A DNA stretch of 64,000 bases from contig JAEZJF010000012.1 of NCBI GenBank assembly GCA_023415825.1, positions 122,017-186,016 on the forward strand, given 5' to 3'. The notes beneath the pieces are model-generated. The model was not told where the DNA came from and did no database searches. It saw only the letters and a program-made list of their open reading frames with translations. The position numbers were made by a program, and so were the translations under genes. Shown here in pieces: positions 15,852-25,811 of this stretch. The first letter of the stretch is position 1, and each line of letters begins with the position of its first letter. This DNA comes from Bacillota bacterium. GTDB lineage: Bacteria > Bacillota > Clostridia > DSM-8532.

Positions 15852-16705
15852 TGAAAAGTGTCAGCCTTAAAAAAAAGATCAGCCATACGTTGCTCTACTT
15901 GCTTCTGATTTTACTTGCGGCTGTTTATCTGCTTCCGTTATTACAGATCATTGGGAATTCCCTGAAAACCTATTGGGAAACACAGGAAATTCCTCCGAAA
16001 CTTTTTCCGCCCAAGCCGCAATGGGTTAATTATGTGGATATATGGGACAAATTAGATCTTCCTCTGGTCAGATGGTTGTCCAATTCTCTGTTTACGACTT
16101 CCATGATTGTTCTGGGTATTGTTGTTTCCTGCAGCTTTATTGCATACGGCTTTGCCAGGTTCAACGGAAAAGGCAAGAACTTCTGGTTTGCGGCGATCAT
16201 GTGTACCATGTTCATACCCATATATGCGAAGATCATACCCGTGTATGTCATCTACGGCAAGCTGGGGTTTGTGGACAGCTTTCTCGCACTGATTGTTGAA
16301 CCTTTCTTTGGAAGCGCCATGTATATGTTCCTGTTCAGGCAGTTTATTCTCTCCATTCCCAGAGATATGGATGAAGCAGCACTGATTGACGGGGCGGGGT
16401 ATCTCAGAATATTTATCAAAATCATAGTTCCCATGTTGAAACCGGCTATAGCAGCTGTCTCGATATTGGCCTTTGTGGCAGCCTGGGGAGATTATTTTAC
16501 ACCCATGATTTTCTTGAGAACGCCAGCGAAATTTACCATCTCCATTGGTCTGGCCTTCATAAACAGCACAGTCGTGTCCGGAAGATCAAATGCACACTGG
16601 CTGGCGGCTGTAACGGTCATCACAGCAATTCCTTCACTACTCATCTTCTTCAGCGCACAAAAGTATTTTGTGGGCGGATTGACGGTGGGGGCCATTAAAG
16701 GATAA
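15851..16705 (+). CDS. Carbohydrate ABC transporter permease, CUT1 family (MalG/UgpE type)
   Basis: The 284-residue partner of the upstream permease has six predicted spans and the EAA loop DMDEAALIDGAGYLRIFIKI, ending in GGLTVGAIKG as is usual for MalG-type subunits. Its start codon shares a base with the stop of the first permease, indicating coupled translation and a heterodimeric membrane channel. Confidence 0.93.
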   Translation: MKSVSLKKKISHTLLYLLLILLAAVYLLPLLQIIGNSLKTYWETQEIPPKLFPPKPQWVNYVDIWDKLDLPLVRWLSNSLFTTSMIVLGIVVSCSFIAYGFARFNGKGKNFWFAAIMCTMFIPIYAKIIPVYVIYGKLGFVDSFLALIVEPFFGSAMYMFLFRQFILSIPRDMDEAALIDGAGYLRIFIKIIVPMLKPAIAAVSILAFVAAWGDYFTPMIFLRTPAKFTISIGLAFINSTVVSGRSNAHWLAAVTVITAIPSLLIFFSAQKYFVGGLTVGAIKG

Positions 16706-16769
16706 CACCGGACCCGGATCTATTTAACTTTAAATAGATTGAAGCAAATTAAATTGAGGAGGAGAAACC

Positions 16770-18191
16770 ATGAAGAGATCAAGTCTTAAGAAGATGCTTG
16801 CAGTTATGTTGTGCCTGGTTATGGTCATTGCTATGGCAACAGGCTGCGGGAACACCAAACCGGTAACAGATACCTCATCTCCAAGCCCGAGCAGCACTGC
16901 AACGCCTGGAGATACGTCCACACCGGCTCAGGCAGCTATTTCCGGAAAAATCAAGTACAACTTCTGGGGCGATGCATCCCAGCTTGAAGCCATCAACAAA
17001 CAAATTGCCCAATTCAAGGAGCAATATCCCGGCGTAGATGTTGTAGCCAATGCATCTGATTGGGGTACATACTGGGAAAAGCTCAGAACGGAATCCGCCG
17101 GCGGCCAGGCCCCCGACACCTTTGCGATGTCTACTACGGCATTCCTGTCCTATTTTGCCTCCCTTGGCTTCTTGAAGAATGTGGGCGAACTGGATAAGAG
17201 CGACGACAGCTTTGATATCGGCATGTACAATCCCGCTGCTGTCGAACTCTGCTCATATGACAGCAAGGTTGTTGCACTGCCGCAGGATATGAATATTATC
17301 GTCATGGCATACAATGTGGATATGTTTAAGGCTGCCGGCGTGAATCCTCCAACCGACAACTGGACCTGGGATGACTTGCTTGAAGCATCAAAACTGCTCA
17401 CGCTTGATGCCAACGGCAACAATTCAACATCACCGAAATTTGATAAGAACAATGTTGCACAGTGGGGTATCGCCAACGTGTCGGATTACCTCGATGCTTT
17501 CGTCGATCCCATGTTCTACTCCAATGGCGGCTCAGCTTACACCAATGACGGAAAATCCAATATTCTCAGCGAGGGTACAGTTAAGTCCATTCAATATCTG
17601 CATGACATGATCTGGAAATACAATGTTGCGCCCACTTATGACATAACAGGCGGATCATGGTTCACTAACGATCTATTTGCTCAGGGCAAGTGTGCGATCA
17701 GCGTTATTCCTTCATATTGGCTGTTCAGCTACGCCGGCGGAGCTGATAAGATACCTGTAAACTTTGAATGCTTCCAGCTTCCTAAGGGAGACAGCGGCAA
17801 GCGGTTCAATGCCGTTCAATCAAAAGCTATCTGCATCTATAACCAAAGCGCTAATGTCGATGCAGCCTGGGCTTTTACCAAGTTTATCGCTGGGAAAGAT
17901 CAGGCAGGCAAGGTTGCTGCAAGCGGTAGCGGTATGTCTGCTATTGATGAAGTCAATGCAACCATATTCATGTCGGACGCACCGGGCACAAAAACTTCCA
18001 AGCAGGTTATGGTCGATGCATTTAAGAACGCCTGTCCGGTTCCCAAAGTGGCTGGCATTGGTGATGTAAACTGGCTGGTCGGCAACGACTACCTGAATCA
18101 GATTATTATGAGGGATCCCGTATTCAAGATGGATACCCTTAAGACCTTGGACGGCGCAATAAACGACATGTTCAAGACCTTACAGCCTTAA
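16770..18191 (+). CDS. Sugar-binding lipoprotein of CUT1 ABC transporter
   Basis: The 473-residue extracellular solute-binding protein (family 1 type) starts with a lipoprotein signal, MKRSSLKKMLAVMLCLVMVI, with the acylated Cys in MATGCGN, then a Thr/Ser/Pro-rich linker. The mature part shows binding-protein features such as KYNFWGDASQLEAINKQIAQ, DTFAMSTTAFLSYFASLGFL and NWTWDDLLEASK. It closes the operon and is followed by a strong terminator. AGGAGGAG lies before the ATG. The ligand is unknown. Confidence 0.93.
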   Translation: MKRSSLKKMLAVMLCLVMVIAMATGCGNTKPVTDTSSPSPSSTATPGDTSTPAQAAISGKIKYNFWGDASQLEAINKQIAQFKEQYPGVDVVANASDWGTYWEKLRTESAGGQAPDTFAMSTTAFLSYFASLGFLKNVGELDKSDDSFDIGMYNPAAVELCSYDSKVVALPQDMNIIVMAYNVDMFKAAGVNPPTDNWTWDDLLEASKLLTLDANGNNSTSPKFDKNNVAQWGIANVSDYLDAFVDPMFYSNGGSAYTNDGKSNILSEGTVKSIQYLHDMIWKYNVAPTYDITGGSWFTNDLFAQGKCAISVIPSYWLFSYAGGADKIPVNFECFQLPKGDSGKRFNAVQSKAICIYNQSANVDAAWAFTKFIAGKDQAGKVAASGSGMSAIDEVNATIFMSDAPGTKTSKQVMVDAFKNACPVPKVAGIGDVNWLVGNDYLNQIIMRDPVFKMDTLKTLDGAINDMFKTLQP

Positions 18192-18215
18192 GATTTCTTC
18201 TAAACTCAAAAAAGC

Positions 18216-18245
18216 GGCCGTTGCTTCAGTGCAATGGCCTTTTTT
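18216..18245 (+). terminator. Terminator after the ABC operon
   Basis: GGCCGTTGC and GCAATGGCC form a 9-bp stem with one G-T pair and a TTCAGT loop, followed by TTTTTTG. It lies 25 bases after the binding-protein stop codon. An A-run on the other flank means it could also work in reverse. Confidence 0.9.
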
Positions 18246-18376
18246 GTATCAACTTTTATTTTTTTCGCATTTTTGTTATGATAGTGATACAGATTAAGTT
18301 GGACATGTTTTAAGGAGCAATCAAAAAAGCTTCCGATATGGGAAGTTAAATTTTGATCATCCATTAAGAAAGGATT

Positions 18377-19855
18377 ATGAACTTGGACATAAAGAAAAAT
18401 AGCGATAAATACAAGCTTAAGCCAAATAAGTCCCAAGCGGGCACAAACCTTGACAATAATTTGGAAGCCTCGGAATGGGTGGAACAGGTCAGAAACCGCA
18501 ACATGGAATACACCCTTCAAACAGGGAAAACAAAAAAGTTCAGAATAGATGTCTTTGGCTGTCAAATGAATGAACGGGATTCGGAGACCATCGCCGGCAT
18601 GCTGACCGACATGGGCTTTGAGGAGGTTTCAGAAGGCTCCTTTGCCGATATCATCGTTTTTGTGACCTGCTGTGTACGTGAAAACGCAGAAGGGCGCATT
18701 TACGGCCATATAGGTGCCCTGGCTCGAGAGTGTGAGGAAAAGGGGGCGTTTGTTGTGGCCTGCGGCTGCATGATGCAGCAGCCCCATGTGGTTGAAAAAA
18801 TCAAAAAATCATACCGCAATGTTAAAATCGTCTTTGGTACCCATAATGTCCATACGTTCCCAGAGCTCCTGTTCCGCTATATGTCCAATCGTAAGCGCGT
18901 TTTTGAGATTTGGGAAAAGGAAGACAAAATCGTCGAGGAGCTTCCCATTAAACGTACCGACAAGCATAAAGCCTGGGTCAGCATTATCTTGGGCTGCAAT
19001 AACTTCTGTACCTATTGCATTGTGCCCCATGTCAGAGGGCGGGAGCGCAGTCGGAATATAGCCGACATTCTGTCCGAGATCGAAGCTTTGGCTAAAGATG
19101 GCTGCAAGGAAATTACACTGCTTGGTCAGAATGTCAATTCGTTTGGCAATGACATAGGCGAAAAAGACCTGTTTGCAAAGCTTTTATATGCCATTGAAAA
19201 AATTGACGGGATTGAACGAGTGCGGTTTATGACCTCCCATCCCAAGGATTTGTCGGACAGCCTCATTGATGCCATGAAGCATTGCAAAAAAGTCTGCAAT
19301 CATCTACATCTGCCCTTCCAATCAGGCAGTACCAGGATTCTTGAAATGATGAATCGCAGATATACCAAGGAGCACTATTTGTCTCTGGTGGATAAAATTA
19401 AAGCTGCGATACCCGATGTAGCCCTCACTACAGATATCATTGTGGGATTTCCCGGCGAAACCGATGAGGACTTTGAAGAAACCCTGGATGTAGTTCGAAA
19501 AGTGGGGTTTGATGCGGCCTTCATGTTTATTTATTCTCCCAGAAAAGGGACGCCTGCTGCCAAGCTTGAGCAGACTACCCCCTCTGAGGTCATCAGTAAG
19601 CGTTTTAAAACCCTTTTGGATCTTCAAACGGATATTGCCACAGAGCTTGCAAAAAAAGTTGAAGGCAAAACCGTCGAGGTGCTGGTGGACGGACCAAGCA
19701 AGCAAAACCCCGACATGCTTTCAGGGCGTACCCGCTCTAATCGTCTTGTCAATTTTAAAGCCGAGGGCATTGAAAAAGGCGATCTGGTAGAGGTGGACAT
19801 CATTCGAGCCGGCGCGTTCTGGCTTGAGGGCAGAGGAGGAAAAAAGCGTGGCTAA
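18377..19855 (+). CDS. miaB: tRNA-2-methylthio-N6-dimethylallyladenosine synthase MiaB
   Basis: MiaB is a radical-SAM methylthiotransferase that converts i6A37 to ms2i6A37 in tRNAs reading UNN codons. The 492-residue protein has the N-terminal UPF0004 cluster domain (DVFGCQMNERDSE, VTCCVRENAEGRIYGHIG, CGCMMQQPHV), the radical-SAM CxxxCxxC motif in LGCNNFCTYCIVPHVRGRER, and a C-terminal TRAM domain. An N-terminal extension of about 55 residues precedes the conserved part. It leads the miaB-mutS-mutL-miaA-hfq cluster; its partner MiaA, which makes the i6A substrate, is encoded in the same cluster. A TATGAT -10 lies near 18277. Confidence 0.97.
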   Translation: MNLDIKKNSDKYKLKPNKSQAGTNLDNNLEASEWVEQVRNRNMEYTLQTGKTKKFRIDVFGCQMNERDSETIAGMLTDMGFEEVSEGSFADIIVFVTCCVRENAEGRIYGHIGALARECEEKGAFVVACGCMMQQPHVVEKIKKSYRNVKIVFGTHNVHTFPELLFRYMSNRKRVFEIWEKEDKIVEELPIKRTDKHKAWVSIILGCNNFCTYCIVPHVRGRERSRNIADILSEIEALAKDGCKEITLLGQNVNSFGNDIGEKDLFAKLLYAIEKIDGIERVRFMTSHPKDLSDSLIDAMKHCKKVCNHLHLPFQSGSTRILEMMNRRYTKEHYLSLVDKIKAAIPDVALTTDIIVGFPGETDEDFEETLDVVRKVGFDAAFMFIYSPRKGTPAAKLEQTTPSEVISKRFKTLLDLQTDIATELAKKVEGKTVEVLVDGPSKQNPDMLSGRTRSNRLVNFKAEGIEKGDLVEVDIIRAGAFWLEGRGGKKRG

Positions 19856-22451
19856 GCTGACTCCTATGATGCAGCAGTATATGGAGATTAAGGAACGCTA
19901 CAAGGATTGCATCCTATTTTTCAGGCTGGGCGATTTTTATGAAATGTTTTTTTCTGATGCTGAACTGGCATCCCGGGAGCTTGAAATCACCCTGACCGGC
20001 CGTGATTGCGGCATGGAGGAGCGGGCTCCCATGTGCGGTGTGCCTTATCATGCTGCTCATACCTACATATCACGCCTTATCAACAAAGGCTACAAGGTGG
20101 CCATTTGCGATCAGATGGAAGATCCGGCTTTAGCCAAAGGCATTGTTAAAAGGGATGTTTCCAGGGTGATTACGCCTGGGACGGTTATTGATCCTGCCAT
20201 GCTCGAGGAGAAGAAGAATAACTATCTCATGGCTATCTATTGTCAGCAGATTTATTTTGGCATTGCGGTGGTTGATGTTTCAACAGGAGAATTCTATGCC
20301 ACACAGATCACCTGGGGAAGCTCCATGCGAAAGCTTATCGATGAGGTTGCCCGCTATAGGCCTTCTGAAATCATAACCAACGGAGAACTCGCCAAAAAAG
20401 CGGAATATAAGGCCTTTTTTATCGACTATATCGGGGTAAAGCCCTCAATCATTGAGGATGATTTATTTAGAACCATAAAAGCGGAAGAAAAGATCAAGGA
20501 AACAGTGGGAGAGAACCCTTTATCGTCCCTGGAGCTGGCACAATGCGCATCGGGTGCGCTAATGGCGTATCTCGAAGCGACTCAGAAGATCAATTTAAAG
20601 CATATTGAAAAGATAAGAACCTATAAAATAGAGCAATACATGATGCTTGACAGCGCATCCCGGAGGAGCCTTGAAATTACCGAGACCATGCGGGATGCCA
20701 AGAAGAAGGGCTCTCTTTTATGGGTACTGGACAAGACCGCTACCGCCATGGGAGGAAGAAAACTCAGGCACTGGCTTGAGCAGCCTCTTTTAGATGTGGA
20801 CGAAATTACTTTGCGGTTGGATGCCGTATCGGAATTCAAAGACAGCTTTATGCTGAGAAGTGAGCTCATGGAGCTTTTGCGAGGCGTCTACGACATGGAA
20901 AGGCTCACTTCCAAGCTGGTCTTCGGTACCATCAACGCCCGGGATCTTTTAGCCCTCAAAACCTCGCTGTCCCGGCTTCCACTTATTAAAGAGCTTATTA
21001 CAGACCTTAAAGTAGATTTAAACCGCCAACTGGTGGAAAAGCTGGACTTGTTGGAAGATCTCCATGATCTCATTGAGGCGGCCATTCATGAAGAAGCCCC
21101 CCTTTCTGTGAAAGAAGGCGGGATTATCAAGGAGGGCTACGATACACAGGTTGATGAATATCGGAAAGCCACAGTTGAGGGGAAAACCTGGATATCAGAA
21201 TTGGAGGCCAGGGAACGGGAACGAACGGGCATCAAGAGCCTTAAAATACGCTATAACGACAATTTCGGTTATTACATAGAAATCACAAAGTCCAATATCG
21301 CTCAGGCACCGGAAGAGTACATAAGAAAGCAGACACTGGTCAATTGTGAGCGTTATACCACGGGTGAGCTTAAACATCTGGAGGATACCATTCTGGGTGC
21401 CGAGAAGAAAGTGATCATGCGTGAGTATGAGCTTTTTAGCGAAATCCGGGATCAGGCCTTTCAAAAGGTTAAGCGGCTCAAAGCTTCAGCAGACTGTGTT
21501 TCCGAGCTTGATGCACTTTGCTCCTTTGCCGAGGTAGCTGACCGCAATCAGTATACTCGACCCGAGGTTCATGACGGGGGTATCATTGAAATTCGAAACG
21601 GCAGGCATCCGGTAGTTGAAAGGATGCTTTCCGATACTCAATTTGTTCCTAACGATACTTATCTGGACAGTGAGGAGAACCGGGTGAGCATTATCACCGG
21701 CCCTAATATGGCAGGTAAATCCACTTATATGCGTCAGGTTGCGTTAATGGCCCTCATGGCTCAGGCCGGGAGCTTTGTTCCGGCTGAATATGCCAGAATT
21801 GGGCTGGCAGATAGAATCTTTACCCGGGTGGGCGCGTCCGATGATCTGGCCTCGGGTCAGAGCACCTTTATGGTGGAAATGACCGAGGTGGCCAATATCC
21901 TTGAAAATGCCACGGCAAGAAGTCTGTTGATTCTGGATGAAATCGGCCGGGGTACCAGCACCTATGATGGCCTTTCCATTGCCTGGGCCGTTATTGAATA
22001 TATCAACGATAAGGCGAGGCTTGGAGCCAGAACCCTTTTTGCCACCCACTACCATGAGTTGACCGAGTTGGAGGAAAAGCTTCATGGCATAAAGAACTAT
22101 TGCGTTTCGGTCAGAAAGAAGGGGGAGGACATTATCTTCCTTCGAAAGATCATCCGTGGAGGGGCAGACCAAAGCTACGGGGTGGAGGTGGCCAAGCTTG
22201 CGGGTATTCCAAAGCCTGTGGTTGAGCGGGCCAGAAGTATTCTGGAGGAGCTGGACGAAGCGGATATCAATCAAGCTCCCAATAAGCGCAAAGCAAAGCC
22301 TGTGGATGGGCAACTGGATCTTTTTGCATCCAGTGCTCTGACCAAGACAGAGCATGAGGTCTTGGATGAGCTGCGCATGCTTGATCCGTCACTGCTAACC
22401 CCACTTGACGCCCTTAATAAGCTCTATAGCCTACAGCAGAAGTTGAAATAA
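19848..22451 (+). CDS. mutS: DNA mismatch repair protein MutS
   Basis: MutS recognises mismatches and small loops. The N-terminal domain has the mismatch-contacting KERYKDCILFFRLGDFYEMF (Phe-x-Glu in GDFYEMF) near residue 25. The C-terminal ATPase has Walker A GPNMAGKSTYMRQ, Walker B LLILDEIGRGTSTYDGLS and the ATHYHEL signature. I prefer GTG 19848 as start because AGGAGG lies nine bases upstream and the reading then begins VAKLTPMMQQY. A TTG at 19824 is possible but poorly placed. It overlaps the end of miaB by 8 bases. About 867 residues, normal for MutS1. Confidence 0.97.
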   Translation: MAKLTPMMQQYMEIKERYKDCILFFRLGDFYEMFFSDAELASRELEITLTGRDCGMEERAPMCGVPYHAAHTYISRLINKGYKVAICDQMEDPALAKGIVKRDVSRVITPGTVIDPAMLEEKKNNYLMAIYCQQIYFGIAVVDVSTGEFYATQITWGSSMRKLIDEVARYRPSEIITNGELAKKAEYKAFFIDYIGVKPSIIEDDLFRTIKAEEKIKETVGENPLSSLELAQCASGALMAYLEATQKINLKHIEKIRTYKIEQYMMLDSASRRSLEITETMRDAKKKGSLLWVLDKTATAMGGRKLRHWLEQPLLDVDEITLRLDAVSEFKDSFMLRSELMELLRGVYDMERLTSKLVFGTINARDLLALKTSLSRLPLIKELITDLKVDLNRQLVEKLDLLEDLHDLIEAAIHEEAPLSVKEGGIIKEGYDTQVDEYRKATVEGKTWISELEARERERTGIKSLKIRYNDNFGYYIEITKSNIAQAPEEYIRKQTLVNCERYTTGELKHLEDTILGAEKKVIMREYELFSEIRDQAFQKVKRLKASADCVSELDALCSFAEVADRNQYTRPEVHDGGIIEIRNGRHPVVERMLSDTQFVPNDTYLDSEENRVSIITGPNMAGKSTYMRQVALMALMAQAGSFVPAEYARIGLADRIFTRVGASDDLASGQSTFMVEMTEVANILENATARSLLILDEIGRGTSTYDGLSIAWAVIEYINDKARLGARTLFATHYHELTELEEKLHGIKNYCVSVRKKGEDIIFLRKIIRGGADQSYGVEVAKLAGIPKPVVERARSILEELDEADINQAPNKRKAKPVDGQLDLFASSALTKTEHEVLDELRMLDPSLLTPLDALNKLYSLQQKLK

Positions 22452-22469
22452 TAGACGAAAGGATATCTC

Positions 22470-24488
22470 ATGAGTAAAATCGTCATTTTGGATGAGAAAA
22501 CAGCCAATCAGATCGCGGCGGGAGAGGTCATAGAGCGTCCAGCCTCGGTTGTTAAGGAAATGGTTGAAAACGCCATTGACGCAGGAGCTAACCAAATCAC
22601 CGTTGAAATCAAAAATGGCGGTGTTTCCTATATTCGAATAACCGATAATGGCGGCGGCATGGAGGGTGATGACGTAGAGATCGCCTTTGAACGCCATGCC
22701 ACCAGTAAAATCAGACGAATAGAGGATCTGGACGGGCTTTCTACCATGGGCTTCCGTGGTGAGGCTCTGGCGTCCATTGCCTCTGTTTCCCATCTTGAGG
22801 TCACTACCAAAACCCAAGAGGCTTCAATTGGCACCATTCTTAAAATGGAAGGTGGAAGGGTGGTTTCGGTTAACCAGACCGGATGCCCCCAGGGAACGAC
22901 CTTTATCGTCAGAAATCTTTTTTATAATACACCGGCCCGTTATAAGTTCCTTAAAAAAGATGCAACAGAGGCGGGCTATGTGTCCGATATCATGGAGCGG
23001 TTGGCTCTTGCTCATCCCGGTATATCGTTTAAATTCATTCAGAATAATCAGGTCCAGCTTCATACCCCCGGTAATCACGAGATCGTAAGTGTTATCTATA
23101 GCATATATGGCAAGGACATAGCAAAATCCGTGCTCCCCATTGAATATGAGAGTGAGGGACTTACGATTTCCGGTTTTGTGGGCAAGCCTGAAATCGCACG
23201 GGGTACAAGAAACAGCCAGTCCTTCTTTTTAAACGGTCGTTACATTAAAAGCCGTATTGTTTCAAGTGCTCTGGAGGAAGCCTATAAAACGCTTCTCATG
23301 CAGAACAAATTCCCGTTCTGTGTACTTCTCTTAAAGGCCTCTCCTGAGAGCTTTGACGTGAATGTCCATCCTCAGAAGCTAGAAGTGCGGTTTGCCAATG
23401 AGAGCCTGGTTTTCAGTACCGTCTATCATGGTGTGAAGAATACCCTCCTCGGGACTTCCCTCATTAGAAGCTATGAGCCTCAAAAGGAATCGGGGCCAGT
23501 GACGAAAGCTGCTTCCGATGAATCCCCATCCCAAACCAGTCTGTTTGAAGCCCATCAAAAAGAACCCGTTCAGCCTTTATGGGCTCAAAGAAAGCCGAAC
23601 CGGACTGAGTTTAATCATGATGTAAAGCAAGTTATTGAAGTAGAACAGGCTGAGAAGATAAAACATCCTGCTAATGAAGAGCAGGTTACTGAGTTAAAAC
23701 ATGTCACTGAGATAAAACAGATCACTGAGGAAGGACAATCCTCGCAAAGCTCTGTAAATCATACCGAAAATCCAGTGAATACACAACATAACAATAATCA
23801 GACGTATCCCCACCCCTTTGACGATGCCATCAAGGAAGCTGCTGCTATTCAGGAACCCGATGTTCCTCTTTATGAACCGCAAACAGTTTCCAAGGATACC
23901 TCCTTGCAGCATCTGGTGGAGGCTGCGATAGTGGGACAGGCCTTTGATACGTATGTTCTTCTGCAAAATGGTGATACTCTCTATATCATTGACCAGCATG
24001 CCGCCCATGAGCGCATACGCTATGAGACCTTGAGACAAAGGATGCTCATGGATGAAAGCTATTCTCAGGGTATCATGGAGCCCTTTATTATTACACTGAG
24101 TGCCAAAGAGCATGCTTTTGTCATGGAGAAGCAGCTGGCCTTTCAACGGCTCGGGTTCGAGCTTGAGGCCTTTGGCCCCAATACCGTCATATTGAGAAGT
24201 GTTCCTGACTTTTATGACAGCAGCTTTAGCATCGCTGATTTTCATGAAATTCTGGATCGCTGGATACAGACCAGCACCAGCGAAAGCGGCATCAGTGACG
24301 AGGCGCTTTATATGATGTCCTGCAAGGGTGCCCTGAAAGCCAACAGGGCATTATCGAAGGAAGAAATACGGGGGTTGGTGGATTCTCTTTGTGCCATGGA
24401 AAATCCTTATACCTGTGTTCATGGCAGACCGGTTATTATCAGCATCAATAAAAAAGAATTTGAAAAAAGATTTAAACGAATTGTTTAA
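22470..24488 (+). CDS. mutL: DNA mismatch repair protein MutL (endonuclease type)
   Basis: The N-terminal GHKL ATPase is complete: IAAGEVIERPASVVKEMVEN, DNGGGM, ATSKI and GFRGEALASI. The C-terminal domain has the nicking-endonuclease signatures DQHAAHERIRYE, SCKGALKAN and CVHGRP, so this MutL should carry its own endonuclease as in MutH-less bacteria. Between them, about residues 330-480, lies a low-complexity linker rich in Glu, Lys and Gln with imperfect repeats (EQVTELKHVTEIKQITEE). It starts 18 bases after mutS. 672 residues. Confidence 0.97.
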   Translation: MSKIVILDEKTANQIAAGEVIERPASVVKEMVENAIDAGANQITVEIKNGGVSYIRITDNGGGMEGDDVEIAFERHATSKIRRIEDLDGLSTMGFRGEALASIASVSHLEVTTKTQEASIGTILKMEGGRVVSVNQTGCPQGTTFIVRNLFYNTPARYKFLKKDATEAGYVSDIMERLALAHPGISFKFIQNNQVQLHTPGNHEIVSVIYSIYGKDIAKSVLPIEYESEGLTISGFVGKPEIARGTRNSQSFFLNGRYIKSRIVSSALEEAYKTLLMQNKFPFCVLLLKASPESFDVNVHPQKLEVRFANESLVFSTVYHGVKNTLLGTSLIRSYEPQKESGPVTKAASDESPSQTSLFEAHQKEPVQPLWAQRKPNRTEFNHDVKQVIEVEQAEKIKHPANEEQVTELKHVTEIKQITEEGQSSQSSVNHTENPVNTQHNNNQTYPHPFDDAIKEAAAIQEPDVPLYEPQTVSKDTSLQHLVEAAIVGQAFDTYVLLQNGDTLYIIDQHAAHERIRYETLRQRMLMDESYSQGIMEPFIITLSAKEHAFVMEKQLAFQRLGFELEAFGPNTVILRSVPDFYDSSFSIADFHEILDRWIQTSTSESGISDEALYMMSCKGALKANRALSKEEIRGLVDSLCAMENPYTCVHGRPVIISINKKEFEKRFKRIV

Positions 24489-24520
24489 GGAATTTAGAGA
24501 AGCAGGGGGGAAGGCTCCAG

Positions 24521-25444
24521 TTGGATAAGGTCATTGTTATTGCGGGGCCTACTGCCTCAGGGAAAACGGATCTGGCTATTGAATTGGCATCAAGGGTTGG
24601 TGGCGAGATCATCTCGGCTGACTCCATGCAGATTTACCGGGAAATGAATATTGGTACGGCCAAGCCTACTGAGGAAGAAAAAAGAGGCATACCTCATCAT
24701 ATGATGGACATTGTTTATCCTGATGAGGTATTCAGTGCTGCACAGTTTCAGCAAGGTGCCAAAGCACTTATTCAAGAAATTGTGAATCGAAATAAAGTCC
24801 CTATAGTAGCCGGGGGAACAGGTCTTTATATCAATGCCTTGGTTTATAATATCACCTTTTCGGATACCATAGCCCTTTGGGAATATCGGGAGCGTTTGCA
24901 GAGGCTGGCCCAGGAAGAGGGCCCCGAAGCTCTGCACGAATTGCTGCAGAAAGTGGACGAAAAGAGCGCTGCCAGCATCCATCCCAACAATGTCAAGCGT
25001 GTCATACGTGCGCTGGAGGTGTTTGAAACAACGGGGAAGCCTATATCGGAGCATCAGGTGGAATCCCGAAGAGAGCCTCCGGCCTTTGATTTTAGGATTT
25101 TTGGTCTGGATGTGGATCGAGAGATCCTTTATGAGCGTATAGAGCAGCGTGCAGACAAAATGATAACCGGGGGACTCTATGAAGAGGTCCAAGGATTATT
25201 GGAAAAAGGTTATTCCCCAGATTTAGTGTCCCTTCAGGGTATAGGATACAAAGAAATGATTACCTCCATCCAGGGCCATTGCTCCCTGATTGATGCCATT
25301 GACCGCATCAAGGTGGCAACACGTCATCTGGCTAAGAAACAGATGACCTGGTTTCGAAAAACAGAGGGTCTTAAATGGTTGAAAGCTAGTGATTTAAACA
25401 CATGGGCAATGTTAAAAATATTGGAGGATGCCTTGAATGTTTAG
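24521..25444 (+). CDS. miaA: tRNA dimethylallyltransferase MiaA
   Basis: MiaA transfers a dimethylallyl group to A37 of tRNA, giving i6A, the substrate of MiaB. The 307-residue product has the P-loop GPTASGKTDLAIELA, DSMQIYREMNIGTAKP, PHHMMD and VAGGTGLYINAL. The start is TTG 24521 with a G-rich ribosome-binding site (AGGGGGGAAGG). It follows mutL by 32 bases and precedes hfq by 76, the usual clostridial order. Confidence 0.97.
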   Translation: MDKVIVIAGPTASGKTDLAIELASRVGGEIISADSMQIYREMNIGTAKPTEEEKRGIPHHMMDIVYPDEVFSAAQFQQGAKALIQEIVNRNKVPIVAGGTGLYINALVYNITFSDTIALWEYRERLQRLAQEEGPEALHELLQKVDEKSAASIHPNNVKRVIRALEVFETTGKPISEHQVESRREPPAFDFRIFGLDVDREILYERIEQRADKMITGGLYEEVQGLLEKGYSPDLVSLQGIGYKEMITSIQGHCSLIDAIDRIKVATRHLAKKQMTWFRKTEGLKWLKASDLNTWAMLKILEDALNV

Positions 25445-25520
25445 CATTAATTGTGTAAAATGATGGCAAGGTATGATTTCATTTTATTTTATTTTTTGTG
25501 TTAATGAGGAGGAAATAACC

Positions 25521-25757
25521 GTGAATAAGAACATTAATTTGCAGGACGTCTTTTTGAACCAGGTAAGAAAGGAGCATGTTCCGGTAACTGTTTACCTGAC
25601 GAACGGTTTCCAGCTCAGAGGAATGGTCAAAGGCTTTGATAATTTCACTGTTGTACTGGATAGTGAAGGCAAGCAGCAGTTGGTTTACAAGCATGCCATT
25701 TCCACTGTTTCTCCTATGAAGGCGGTTAACATCATTTTTAATGAAAACAGAGAATAG
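25521..25757 (+). CDS. hfq: RNA-binding protein Hfq
   Basis: Hfq is the hexameric Sm-like chaperone of small RNAs. The 78-residue product shows Sm1 (DVFLNQVRKEHVPVTVYLTN, GFQLRGMVKGFDNFTVVLDS) and Sm2 (QQLVYKHAISTVSP, the YKHAI signature). I start at GTG 25521 (NKNINLQDVFLN follows), with GAGGAGGAAAT just upstream. A longer frame from 25473 would add a hydrophobic stretch foreign to the family. The charged tail is short, as usual in Bacillota. Confidence 0.96.
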   Translation: MNKNINLQDVFLNQVRKEHVPVTVYLTNGFQLRGMVKGFDNFTVVLDSEGKQQLVYKHAISTVSPMKAVNIIFNENRE

Positions 25758-25811
25758 TGCTATAAAGTGCGAATTCACTTTGTTGCATGACAGAATTTTG
25801 GAGCTGATCAA